Shown here: positions 9,786 through 19,285 of the stretch, one piece after another
How the letters are laid out: each line of letters opens with the position of its first letter
Position numbering within the stretch: position 1 is the first letter of the stretch
Origin: Spirogloea muscicola
Lineage: Eukaryota; Streptophyta; Zygnematophyceae; Spirogloeales; Spirogloeaceae
Assembly: GCA_009602725.1 (NCBI GenBank)
Contig: WELB01000148.1
Span: 351,278-378,917, forward strand
Direction of reading: 5' to 3'
DNA length: 27,640 bases
Position numbers and translations under genes: made by a program
Notes under the pieces: model-generated
What the model was told of the DNA's origin: nothing
What the model saw: the letters and a program-made list of their open reading frames with translations, nothing else
Databases searched by the model: none

Positions 9786-12700
9786 TGTGCCGGCCAGGCT
9801 GCTGGCGGGGGACGTGGACGCGCCCGGGGTGGAGGACACGGCCGTGGCGGTGCTGGAGAGGCTCTTCTCCACGCCCCACGGCGCCTCCCTCCTGCCGCCG
9901 TCCCTCGTCAGCTCCCACACCCGACCTCGCACGCTCACACTGACCCGCCTCCCTCCAGGACCAAGCTCTCGTCTAGTTACCCACATTGGCATAAACGTGG
10001 CTGTAATTGAGTTTGTAACCGATCACTATTTTGGTGTTTGACGAACTTGGTATAAGAAAGGCCAGTTCCTTGGTGCCAGTTTCGACTGCACTGGGTGGCC
10101 ATCGAGCGCGATGCTTTCGGTGGCAGTGCCTGAAGCCGCAGTCTCTGCGGCGGGAGCACCGTGCAGCCCTTTGCAGAGGCCGGCCTCCGCTCGCCCTCGC
10201 CTGCCGTGCGCCAGCTCTCGTGCTCTGCGGTGCGGGCTCCGCCACGCAATTCTGTGTCAGTTCCTCGCTTCAGCACTGCATGCAAGGGCCATCCTCTGCG
10301 TGCCTGCTAGTCAGCTGCAGCGTGGATCCGTGGATCATGTTGCCACTGCAGGTGTCGCGGCTGCTGACCAGCTGTGAGTCGGACGGGGGTGAAGCCGTGC
10401 ATGCATTCGCCTCAGCCCGCCTGCGGGAGCCTGTCCTCAGGACGCTGGCAGACGAGTGGGTGCTCTGCAGATGCCCCGTTGCATCATCAAGGCCTACCCA
10501 GACTCATGCAACCCTTTTGAGCTTTCTGTCGATATGCGCAGACGACTTTCTTTTACTGGATGACGATTGCGCTCACATGCTGCTTTCGCGCGTGTGAGGC
10601 AGGAGTCCGTCAGTTGCTGCCGCTGCCCTTCAGGTTGTGCAGCAGCTGGCACGGTCGCCTGAGGGCCTGGTGACTCTCTTCCCCCCTGCCAGCGGCTTGG
10701 CAGCATGCACAAATGTGATTGGTCGCTTATGCCTGCACTTTTGGCAACTTACCGAGGTTCCACATACAGGCAGACAAAGGACTTCTACTTCACTGACTTT
10801 GAGTCAGGGTTAAGGGTTTAGGGTCTAGGCATAAGGGTAAGTATAGGGTTTAGCGTCCTACTGCAGCATCGGTCTGGCCAGGAAGGCCATCTCACCTGCC
10901 TTTGATGTCATGGTATGTGCCCCACCCGCAGGCGGAGTTGTTCCCCATGGAGAACGAAGTCAACACCTTGACCAACATGGCAATGACTGGTCCGGTAACG
11001 GTGAGCCGACCATATCTTGCTGCCGCTATCTGGACGACCCCATCCCATCTGCCAAAAATCTCTCAAAGCTGGTCAAAGGTGCCTTGCCCTTGAGTCGTTC
11101 ATCTTCAGTTTCTATTGAGGCGCTTGATAGCGGAGCAGCAGCTTGGGAGGTTGGTGTCAGGTGCGCTTGAGAGCCTTGGAGGCAGCTGCCTCGCTAGCAA
11201 GCGTGTCGGAGGAAGCTGCGGCTGCTGTTAGAGACGCTGGTATATCGGCAGCCGCCGTTCGGGACCTTGAGGACTCGGACGACATCCTCGCCCGTGTAGC
11301 CACTCTGGAACTGCTTGGACAGGTCTGCCCTTCTCAGACCATCTTGTTGGGATTCCAGCGGTGACATGTACTTAAGAATTGCTGGTCTCAGGTCTGCTGG
11401 TCCGCTGGTCTTGCCAACTTGCATGCTGGAACGTCACAGATTGCTCCTGTCAGCACGAAGTGCGCTAGTAAGAAGTGACAGCAAGGTATTTGCGTCAACC
11501 CTGCTTCAATAACCGGGGTTCGAGTGAGGGAGTGGTCAAAGGCTGTCAAGGGCACCCTTTGTTGATTCCAAGCGGGCATACATTGCACGTTCTAAGCTAC
11601 ACTGGACTGCTGTGCTTGCATCTGTTTGTCCATTATATTGTAGCTTGCGAGCACTACGATTGGGGCTAGAATTGTTGCAGCTGCGGACCTCACTCGGCGC
11701 CTGGCTGTCATCTTGAGGTTGGTGAGGATGCGAACCATGTTGCTATGCAATCATGAAAACCCTGAAGATGCATCCAAAGCGGAGGTGCATCTGTAAAAGT
11801 CGACCAGTGCTTTGCCTCTAGCAAATACAGCACCAGTACTGAGTGCTGGTGCACATGTTGAAGTGATTGTGAGATCATGAGAAGGATACCAGTTCAGGTC
11901 CAGCTCATGGTGAAGGTGTTTGCAGGGACAAGGGCGAAGACGACTTGATACGCGTACATGCCCTCCTTGTAGCCGCTCGTCTCCTGTCTATGCCTCTGGA
12001 GGCACCACCTGGTCCAAGTACATCAGGTAGGAGTTGGGCTGCTTGATGACGCACAGCAGGAGGTTAATTTCTTTGAGGTGTCGCTCGCAAACAAGTCAAG
12101 AGCAAGTGAATGTTCCCATGTGCAAGCATGACTTCCGACTTCTAGGGCCAAGCCTGCGCTGTCAGGATGAATAGCAAGTGGGCGCATGCTGTCTGCATAC
12201 GACTTGCCATCGTCTCTGGTGCAGATGCACAGGCAGCAGTGCAAGCTATGGAAGCCTGCATCTTGCAATCACATGCGGAAACTGAGATTGAGCAACCTAG
12301 CTTGACATTAGAGCAGGCTACCTTTGACGCCATGGAGCAGATTGCAAAGGGTGAGTGGATGCCAGTTCTCAGCATCACGCTGGCACTTCAGTTGGGCTGG
12401 TCAAGAAAGTATATCGTTGCACATGTCCGGAAGTTATGGAAAATGTATCAAGGCAGACAGGATGGAGTCTGACATGCAAGTTGGGTGCAGCTGCTCAGAG
12501 TGCAGAGCTCCTCCTGGTTCCTCCTGGCAGGCTCGTCCGCCAGGTCTCAATCGCTGCTTTTAAGTCCAATCTGGACACGCATCGTCTGGTGGGCAACCAT
12601 CCTGGCGGCTTGTTACCACGCACAAACATGTGGAATATAGCTGCCTGAAGACCATCCTTCACTGCCTCATATCTGGCTTAACCTTGGTGCCACAAGCTTG

Positions 12701-13864
12701 TTGTGCCAACGGCCCAGCTGTAGCTCTGATGCTTCCAGATGTTTTGCCTCTAAGAAAGGGACCTGACACGTTGACAACAGTTCCCTCCTGACTGCTTTCA
12801 CTTTCGTTTGCTTCTGCTTAGGCTGCAGTCAACGCACTTAGCTCCATTGCTGGTTACTATCGAGAGGATGGTGCAAAGCTTCTGAAGGCTGATGCTGAGG
12901 CCGTCTTACAAGATGCCATTTACTCTGCAGCCACTGCCGCGCCTGGGCCATTGACGCTGGGGGTAAGGTGCTCAAGGAGAGTGATGGCAGCTCGCACTTG
13001 CCTGGTCCAAGACCCTTGTAATCGCCAAGACATGTATTAGGCCTGAATGCTTGAAATTGTGGTGCAGGGAGCTCTGGAGAGTCTGGTGCGGCAGCCATCC
13101 TCAGAGACTTCTCATGCTGTGAGTCTTTTAGATGGCTGTGATGACCAGCACCAGGATTGTTAACCAGACGTACATCCATGTAATATAAGTGCAGAATGTA
13201 GCAAGGGCTCCCGTAGATTCAGGCACTACCTACTGCTATTCAGTATTGCTCCGTAACGTGTATGCTGTCCAGGGTTATCGGCTCCTTACAGCATTGGTGA
13301 ACCGGACATGGGCAGTGGTGGACGTCTGTTCCAGTCGGACGCTGCTTGACACGCTCACAAAGCCGCAGGTGGACCTTTCCATCAAAGGTGACAACTCTGG
13401 ATTCTCTCCAAGGCCCTGATGATCCGAAAAGCATGGCCTCTATGTGCTCTGAGTTCTTGTTCATCTGCTTATGGGGTGGCCCCACGATGGTATTTCCTGG
13501 CGACTGCAGACTTCCAGTTGCGGCAGTCGGCCTGCCAGGCGGTTGCTTCTGCTGCAGCAGCAGCCCTTGAGAGTGGGTCCGTGCATCTTCCACAACAAGT
13601 GGTGGACGAGGTCGGTCTCGCATCTAAGGGCCGAGATGCGCACATGACATCTGCATGTGTTCTCTGGGTTTAGGGTCGAGGTGCTTGACATAATGGCAGC
13701 TGTTGGAGGACGCAACCTGAAGGCTTCACAGCTGCCAAGCTGGTTTGCGGCAACTAAATGCTGGCTCGTTCTGTCAGCTGCAGCTCCAGGAGGCGGCTTG
13801 CATCCAAGCTCGCACATCCGAGCAAGGCACGGCCTGGCCAATCGTGGCCACCATGGATCGGTGA
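9403..13864 (+). CDS. PSMD5: 26S proteasome non-ATPase regulatory subunit 5-like assembly chaperone (S5b/Hsm3 type)
   Basis: Sixteen exons join in phase: to 9457, 9563-9626, 9798-9906, 10167-10229, 10352-10455, 10603-10714, 10932-10958, 11161-11322, 11644-11717, 11926-12026, 12225-12350, 12531-12583, 12822-12962, 13068-13118, 13273-13368, 13518-13610 and a terminal exon 13784-13864 (TGA); exon 1 lacks its ATG, so the count may be 16 or 17. The product of roughly 480 residues follows animal PSMD5 along its whole length, as I recall that protein: VAVLERLFSTPHGASLLPPS early, RSPSPAVRQLSCSAVSRLL, SVAAAALQVVQQLARSPEGL, SDDILARVATLELLGQ, NALSSIAGYY, then YRLLTALVNRTWAVVDVCSS and ARTSEQGTAWPIVATMDR at the end. 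PSMD5 is an ARM/HEAT-like chaperone that binds the Rpt ATPases during assembly of the proteasome base and is absent from the mature particle. The 9-codon exon at 10932-10958 is unusually small. Family call is strong; individual splice sites in exons 9-12 are less sure. Confidence 0.85.
9621..9751 (+). repeat. direct repeat, copy 2 (inside PSMD5-like exon 2 and intron 2)
   Basis: The first six bases, CTTCCG, finish exon 2 of the PSMD5-like gene. The rest is intron 2, which starts at the GTGCGC donor at 9627, continues through a (GGC)n tract at 9752-9786 and ends at the GGCCAG acceptor at 9797. Identical to copy 1 at 9236-9366. Confidence 0.9.
10806..10854 (+). repeat. degenerate telomere-like repeats in an intron
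   Basis: Within intron 6 of the PSMD5-like gene, about 49 bp hold spaced units GGGTTAAGGGTTTAGGGT, then AAGGGTAAG and ATAGGGTTTAG. These match the plant and green algal telomere unit TTTAGGG with one-base changes. The array is too short and too diverged for a chromosome end. Confidence 0.7.
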
Positions 13865-14202
13865 ATGGTCAGGTATTCTGTGGCAGCAGGCTTTGCTCGT
13901 TAGTCTAATGTCAAATTAAGTGCTGGATGAGGTGATGAGGAGGTGTCAAATCTTGCGCACGCATGCCAAATGGGGAAAGAGGAGCTTGTCTTGATGTGGA
14001 GGATGGGTTAGGGAGCACTGTGAAGGCCAGAGGAAGGCAGCTGGTGGGGGTTGCCCAAGGGTCCGCGAGAGCGAACGTCTGCCGATATCGGCGACAGGCT
14101 TGGAGGCCAGCCACATGCATGCAGCGCAGGAAGTGGCTCTTTCCAGGGGACTGCGGCCCTCATGACGCGTATGAGCCGCCCAAAGCATTGGCAGTATCAG
14201 GG
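13865..14202. other. spacer after PSMD5-like gene
   Basis: 3' flank of the PSMD5-like gene. No coding pattern, repeat or RNA gene that I can support. Confidence 0.45.
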
Positions 14203-14530
14203 CTAGAAGGAAGATGACTTATCAACCTCTAGAAAGCAGCCTGCTAGACTTGAGTGAGCGCCTAATTGCAGAAGTTTTGGAGCAGAACGAAGTGAGCTCT
14301 GCCAAATGTGTGAGCTCTTGGTTGAGCGCCCAATCGCAGAAGTTTCGGAGTGGAAAGAAGCTCCAAAGAGCTCTGCCAAAGAAGTGAGCTCTTGTAAAGT
14401 GGGCAAGGGCTGTGAAAAGCCAGCCCAGAAAAAGGGCCCAAAGGTGCTGAAACGACAAAGCTATGCACGTGGCTACGGCAAGTCTGAGCTTGTAACTCCG
14501 AGTGCGAGGGCTGAGAGGCCAGCCCAAAGG
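14203..14530 (-). mobile_element. retroelement 3'-tail fragments, antisense
   Basis: Read on the minus strand, this stretch has the tail motif TGGGCTGGCTTTTCACAGCC (plus-strand 14407-14426) and a second copy at 14509-14525. These are the 3'-tail hairpins found behind the endonuclease fragments further right. Two near-repeats of a 60-70 bp unit, with GAGCTC and TTGAGCGCCCAAT-type words, occur at 14240-14400, suggesting a small tandem duplication. No coding part of the element is left. Confidence 0.6.
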
Positions 14531-14639
14531 ATTGTACAGGATTTGAAAGATATCACAAAGAATAATTGTGTGTTGTTTGCGCCTCCCGGCCCTTTCTGAC
14601 GAAGCAGCTCTTCCAATGTGTGGCGATGTTTAGACCTTG

Positions 14640-15060
14640 TTCATTCCTGGCTCCTAAGTAGACCTGACTCCTAACTAGAGGTTACTAAATGATCATCTTA
14701 CCGGGTAAGCTTTGTGGAAGCCCTTTTCGGCCCCTTGGACCTTGTCAATACTCTTTCGGGCTTGCTGTTCACAGCCCTTATCCCTTGGGGAGAGCCACTT
14801 TCTTAATCGTTCCTGGAGTCTTGTTCCTTCCTATCCATTTATTCATGGACTGGCCTTCCACTTCTGACTTGCGGCTGCTAACTAGAGGTTACCAAGTGAC
14901 AGTCCTTTGTGCTACTTGCTTAATTGTGTGTGTCCCGTACCAGGTTGGCTTTCTACAGCCCTCGCACCCTTAGCCCTTCCTGCGTCGTCTCACCTTTTGG
15001 CTCTTTGGATCTTGTCCATTCTTTTGGGCTGGCCTTTCTATGGGCGAGCACTTCCTTTGG
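14640..15060 (+). mobile_element. retroelement C-terminus and 3'-tail fragments
   Basis: Plus-strand debris of the same element. The C-terminal signature is seen at 14863-14892 (SDLRLLTRGY, stop mutated) and, damaged, at 14663-14687 (CTAACTAGAGGTTACTAA). Tail hairpin words lie at 14757-14777 (GGGCTTGCTGTTCACAGCCC) and 15026-15033, followed by CTATGGGCGAGCACTTC and CTTGTCCA. These are at least two nested 3' ends, each only 100-200 bp. Confidence 0.65.
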
Positions 15061-15103
15061 ACCTTGTCCAACCTTTCTGGGGACAATGGAGTGTGTATCA
15101 AGG

Positions 15104-15150
15104 GATGGAGGGCCTGTGTGGCCAAGTACAAAGGCAAGCACGTTGACAAG
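15104..15150 (-). mobile_element. 3' tail of the second retroelement subfamily, antisense
   Basis: On the minus strand this reads ACGTGCTTGCCTTTGTACTT then GGCCAC. The same tail follows the subfamily-2 fragments at 22890-22925 and 27248-27280 on the plus strand, so this is a 3'-tail remnant in the opposite direction. Confidence 0.55.
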
Positions 15151-15291
15151 TGTACGTCTGGGCTGGCTGTCCTCTGCCCCTGCTCCACATGCTCTTTTCA
15201 TTCTTATATGGGAAGGGCTGCTGCTGTCCCCACACGCGCCTCACTCCCTCCATCAGACCCCCCCCGAGATCGCCGCCGCGGGCGCCGCCGC

Positions 15292-16315
15292 ATGAAGCGG
15301 CGCCGCTCATCCGAGCGCGAGGCCCCCGCGCCCGCGGCGGCGNCCGGGCCCCCGCTCCCGCCTGCCCTTTGCAGGCCGACGGCGCCGAGCTGCCGGCCGC
15401 GCCGGTGGTGCCGCCTGTGCTGCCGTTCAAGGCGTCGCAGGCGTCGGCGCGGTACTCCAAGGCGGGTGCAGCGGCGCGCTGGAAGCACCTCAAGCAGCTG
15501 CTCCAGGCCGAGAACTTTCACCTCCTGCCGCCCGGGCAGCCCACCTGTGAGCACAGCCCCACCCTTTACTCTCTCATTCTTGACGTCTCGTCTTCCAGCA
15601 CTCGCTCGTTTCCGCTTGCATGCGCAGGTTGCTTGGGGCCATTGCCGCCGCTAGTCTCTGACTGCTGCTCTGCTGTACCGTGGCCGGTGCTCCTTTCAAG
15701 GCCAGCCGACTCCAGCAATTGGATGGTCTGCCGGTCCTCCACCTGCACCAGCGCGTGGCTGCTCAATCCCCGACCGTCCTGTGCTGGCCTGCAGACGTGA
15801 GCATTGAGTCGCCGCCGTCCATGTATCCGGCCAAGAAGTACTGCGACCTCACTGGCTTTGAGGTCAGACCGATCCGAACACCTGAATGACAACCGGAATG
15901 ATATCCTGCTTTGGACCGGTCGTCCACCAATTTGCCCTCTCTCTGTGTGCTCATTGCGTTTGTTACATCACCGTCCGGCACTGACAATTGTACGTTTTGT
16001 GTAACTTTCCAACTCACCGAATTCATGTTGCTGGTTTTCTTGCCCTCCACTGACAACCACAGTCAGAGGCATCTGCATGTTTCTAGAAGTGCAAGCTCCG
16101 TTCTTCGAGGCCTTTGAGGCCCTTAGCAAGGCCACTTATGCTCTCTGGTGCTTAACGGCAGCTTCCATCGAGCTGGTCCACAGGCTCCCTACATGGACCC
16201 CAAGACGAAGCTGCGGTACTGCAACGTAGAGACATTCAAGCTTGCACGTTCTTTGCCTGATGAGATGGTGCAGGGCTTCTTGTCAATCCGCAAGGCAGAG
16301 TTGGTCCTCAAGTAA
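15292..16315 (+). CDS. INO80C: INO80 complex subunit C / Ies6-like, YL1-C domain
   Basis: ATG at 15292 opens with MKRRRSSER and a proline/alanine stretch up to the N at 15343. After it the conserved protein continues in another frame, probably from the TTTGCAG acceptor at 15374: exon 15375-15546, exon 15795-15862, exon 16184-16315 (TAA). Phases fit exactly, with TAC split across 15546/15795. The product contains [15 protein letters not shown], the YL1-C core [20 protein letters not shown] followed by [20 protein letters not shown], and ends [12 protein letters not shown], closely following human INO80C as I recall it. Ies6/INO80C joins Arp5 in the INO80 nucleosome-remodelling complex in the nucleus and couples ATPase to nucleosome sliding. 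About 100 residues of the conserved part are present. The first exon and its donor are uncertain because of the N. Confidence 0.92.
15343..15343. other. single N in the INO80C 5' coding region
   Basis: This is the first base of codon 18 counted from ATG 15292. The frame upstream (MKRRRSSER) and the conserved frame downstream differ, and no GT donor lies between. Either bases, including a splice donor, are missing here, or the first exon is wrong. Confidence 0.8.
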
Positions 16316-16328
16316 GAGAATTCAAACT

Positions 16329-16439
16329 ATGTACATAGTACCAGAGTATATAGCATTGTACATGTAGATAGTAGATGCTTGCACAAACTGGAACAGACTG
16401 CAACTTGAGCAATTTTGTGGGACGTGGTACTATGTACAT
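16329..16439. repeat. perfect 15-bp inverted repeat behind INO80C
   Basis: ATGTACATAGTACCA at 16329-16343 is exactly complementary to TGGTACTATGTACAT at 16425-16439, with an 81-base loop. It begins 13 bases after the INO80C stop codon, so it would lie in the 3' UTR. It could be an RNA hairpin or the ends of a small MITE of about 111 bp; no target-site duplication is visible. Confidence 0.8.
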
Positions 16440-17346
16440 CATCATGTCTTTCAACAGTGAGTTCCTTTGGGCATTGTTGGAGTGATTTGCTCAGCGACAG
16501 CTTGTGACAGAGAGCATAAGTGGCAGAGAGCTATACATGTTGGCCTCAATATGAGTTGGCCAATCTGGGATGCCCCTGTCAAAATCTGAGCACCAGTAGC
16601 GGGGCAAGTTGTTTGACATCAGCAACACTAATACATGAGGTCGTGTTGGGTGGCAGTGCGACTGTGCTGTCAGGCCCTGTCAACCTTTCAAATTCAGCAG
16701 CCGGAAGTAGAAGCTTACATAGACACGCAGTGCACTTTCAGACACGTACAAAACTGCGCGAGGCAAATAGGATGTGGTGCAGCTGTGGTGCAGCTGCTCC
16801 GCCTAACAGATTAACCGCACAAACGCACTCTCTCAATTCAGTACAGAAGTTGCAAGAGCTAATAGCACAAGGTCATTCAGTCCGCAAGTCAAAGACGGAG
16901 GAGCCGCACGGTGCGGCTTGACAGGGAGGCCATAGCAGGGGCCAGTCCACTGTTGGTTAGTCAGTACACTGCTTGTTTGCCGAGGAGGAGCAACCTGGAG
17001 AGCCTCGAGTGCTGGTCGCAAGTCGTAGCGGGCCGCCAGCACGGCTGGCATTCTTGTTGCCAGCACTGGCCCTTGGGCAGTGGGCGCAAGGAGGTACATC
17101 AATGGCGCACTCTGGCCAGTTCAGAGTGGCCTGCTGGCACAAAGCTCGCCCCGTGCAAGCGTGTCTCTCATGGAGGCTGTGGCAAGCGGGCCGCAGCGAG
17201 AGCGCCACTGCTCAGTCCTGGTGCGGCGCAGAAACGGGCAGAGGTCAAGGTCGCTCTTGCGGCCATACGGTGCGCGCGTCTCAGAGCCAGAAGCCGTCGT
17301 GCGAGACGAGGCCAGAAGGGCGGGCTGCTGGCAGGGAGGGGCGTAC
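16440..17346. other. spacer, possible downstream exons of the 17.3-17.6 kb gene
   Basis: The left half has no recognisable feature. On the minus strand, 17132 down to 16993 lies between a GCCAGCAG acceptor and a CCAG/GTTGCT donor and stays open in the phase of the upstream exon, reading ATLNWPECAIDVPPCAHC and onward. It may be exon 2 of the gene starting at 17637; this rests on splice words only. Confidence 0.3.
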
Positions 17347-17637
17347 TTGGACGAGGACGCGGAGGTTCATGACCCGGCAGCCGTTGGAGGTGGTGAGCAG
17401 CACGCCGGGCTGCAGCGGGACGGCGCGGTGGTCGGAGACGTGGAGGAGGAGGCGCGGCGGCGGGCGCTCGGCGTCGCGGCCGAGCGCGTGCAGGACGGCG
17501 GTGATGATCGCCCCCTGGTCGATGTCGTCGTCCTCGTCGGTGGCCACCTTGACGCAGGGGCCGCGCAGCGGCGCGCGGAGCGCCTCGGGCGACGCGGCGA
17601 AGAACACCGTCACGTCCATCGGCTGCATCTCCGGCAT
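17347..17637 (-). CDS. unidentified protein, first exon
   Basis: Minus-strand ATG at 17637 opens a 97-codon exon ending at a CCAA/GTACGC donor at 17346 in phase 0. It reads MPEMQPMDVTVFFAASPEAL, VKVATDEDDDIDQGAIITAV, LHALGRD, then RLLLHVSDHRAVPLQPGVLL and CRVMNLRVLVQ. Alternating short strands and one helix suggest a small alpha/beta, possibly ubiquitin-like, fold, but no family is recognised. Codon use is strongly GC-rich at third positions like the other host exons, which supports coding. The remainder of the gene is not securely located; a candidate second exon is at 17132-16993. Retroelement tails lie just upstream of its start. Confidence 0.5.
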
Positions 17638-17739
17638 CGGCGGCGGCGGCGATTGGCGGCGCCGTGGGGGGGGGGCGCGGGCTGCCTGTGGCGCGGCCGG
17701 CTTTGGTGATGCGGCCGTCTAGCGTCAATCTTGCTTTCT

Positions 17740-17835
17740 TTGCCCATGCCTTTTCACTCCGGCTCCTTCAGACCTTGTCCATTCCTTTGGGCTGGCCTCT
17801 CACAGCCACCAGCCAAAGAGAAAGGGCTCGCGCAT
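17740..17835 (+). mobile_element. retroelement 3'-tail fragment, plus strand
   Basis: Contains CCTTGTCCATTCCTTTGGGC followed by TGGCCTCTCACAGCC (hairpin word 17789-17807). It abuts, tail to tail, the minus-strand tail of the copy at 17836-19285, forming an inverted pair. Confidence 0.7.
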
Positions 17836-19285
17836 TGAGGATAGGGGCTGGAAAAAGCCAGCCCAAAAAAGAATGAACAAAGGACGAGAACGGGCCAGGG
17901 GAAGTACAAAGAACAACAAGCACAAAAAAGAAACGAAGCAGCTACGAAGCACTCAGTAAACCCTGCTAAGCAGCCTCAGGTCTGAGAGACTGGGTTCCTG
18001 GAAGCGGGTCCCCTGGCCAGAGCCAGAGGCAGCAGCGAGGGCTCTGCCTGCACGCAGGTGCTGCGCGCGGGCCATAGATCTCTGCAGCGAGACGGCCAAG
18101 CGCATGCGGTACACCTGCGCTAGCAACCCTGCTGCATGGGTGTCCACCAGCTCCCCATGGAAGCGGCGGACAATGGCGTGGCGTGAGAGCTGGTTGAGCA
18201 GCTCGAGCCACCGAGCGCCCAGCGCCCCGTGCGTATCGATGGCGAGCGGGAAGAACTCGTCTCCCCGCGTATTTGAGCTCCTTGGCCCGAGCGGCGCAGG
18301 CTACCGCATACCCAGCCTTGGTGGCACACTGGGTTGGGTGTGAGCGGTCATATGAGTCAGTGGTCACCACGTCCAGGAGAAGACGTGGCCCGCCGGCTAG
18401 TGGGGTGGCCACGAGGTCGACGCGACGAGCGTGGAGGCCGTCGGCCCGTTGCTGGAGCGGCATGACGGCGGAGTTCTCGGCTGCCACCGAGAAGCCAGCC
18501 TCCACAAGAATGCCATGCATCGCATCCCGGAGATGGTCGTGGGCCGCTGTCCGCTTTTTGCCGTGGGAACAGCACAGGACATGAGCGGCCAGCTCCCCAG
18601 GCCCGGCCCCTCGCTCGCCACATTCGCATTGTTGCACACCCTGGAGACATGGCAGCGGCAGGCCCAGGAGCCGGTAGACGGCACTGCGGAACACCTCGTC
18701 CGGGAGTGTGAGGGCGTCATTGAGGGGGAGAGCCTGGAGCCACGCCGCGGCCGCCGGGGAGGAGGCCGAGTGGAATCGCGCGCGCCCGCGCAGGTCGGCC
18801 TCCGGGAGCTGCAGCAAGGCGGTGGTGAAGGCTGCCTTGTCCATCGCGGCTGCGAAGCGCGCTTGGACGCGCAGGTCGGCGGTGTGCGCGAGGTGCGCAA
18901 AGGAGACCGCCTGGCCCGCCAGGTCCGGGTGCACCGCGAGCAGCTCCTGGTGGGCGGAGCGTAGCGACGCCTGGAAAGGCAGCACACCCGTTTCTACCTC
19001 CACCACCGCCTGCTCCAGCGCACGCCGGCCGTGGACCAAGAAGCGCTGGGCCACGGAGGCGGCTGTCTGCGCCGAGCTGCCGAGGTACGCCGCCCGACAG
19101 GAACGGACGAGCGGGCATAAGCCGAGACCGCCGTAACTGGAGGGGTAGCGTCGCCTGGTGAAGAGCGGCAGGCGACTGGGGGAAGCCCTGGTGGCGGACC
19201 AGGGCCGCCAGGCTCGTCACCATGCCTGCGTCGAAACCCGCGTACGCTGCCAGCGCCCCTGGGGACGGCGGGGTGGCCGGCGTCA
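17836..19285 (-). mobile_element. RLE-type non-LTR retrotransposon fragment A (RT end, zinc motif, endonuclease, 3' tail)
   Basis: Longest copy. In order it holds the RT end (SSYGGLGLCPLVRSCRAAYL), a helical stretch with AAAAWLQALPLNDALTLPDE and VFRSAVYRLLGLPLPCLQ, a zinc motif CECGERGAGPGELAAHVLCC, then HDHLRDAMHGILVEAGFSVA, and the RLE core RRVDLVATPLAGGPRLLLDV followed by VTTDSYDRSHP. D-x14-D spacing fits the PD-(D/E)xK-like endonuclease of R2/NeSL-type elements. It ends SDLRLLSRVY-stop at 17953, then a tail with hairpin GGGCTGG-CTTTTT-CCAGCCC (17845-17864). Two frameshifts break it: one near 19160 before YGGLGL, and one near 18265, where about 11 bases are missing compared with the copy at 20822. 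5'-truncated, dead. Confidence 0.85.

Noticed and set aside
9627-9797. Introner-like transposable intron, suggested by the two identical copies
   Set aside because: The duplicated block includes exonic bases 9621-9626 and ends within a GGC tract, and copy 1 abuts an N. That fits misassembly or segmental duplication better than intron mobility.
8981-9943. 320-codon plus-strand frame full of Arg, Pro, Ala and Gly runs
   Set aside because: It crosses exons of two divergent genes, the N and two GGC tracts; low-complexity product, while spliced frames give a PSMD5 match.
10806-10854. Chromosome end
   Set aside because: Only a few diverged telomere-like units inside an intron, with gene sequence on both sides.
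11505-11540. tRNA-like GGTTCGAGT word
   Set aside because: No acceptor stem, D-arm or anticodon arm can be built around it. No tRNA or rRNA gene was found elsewhere in the window by eye.
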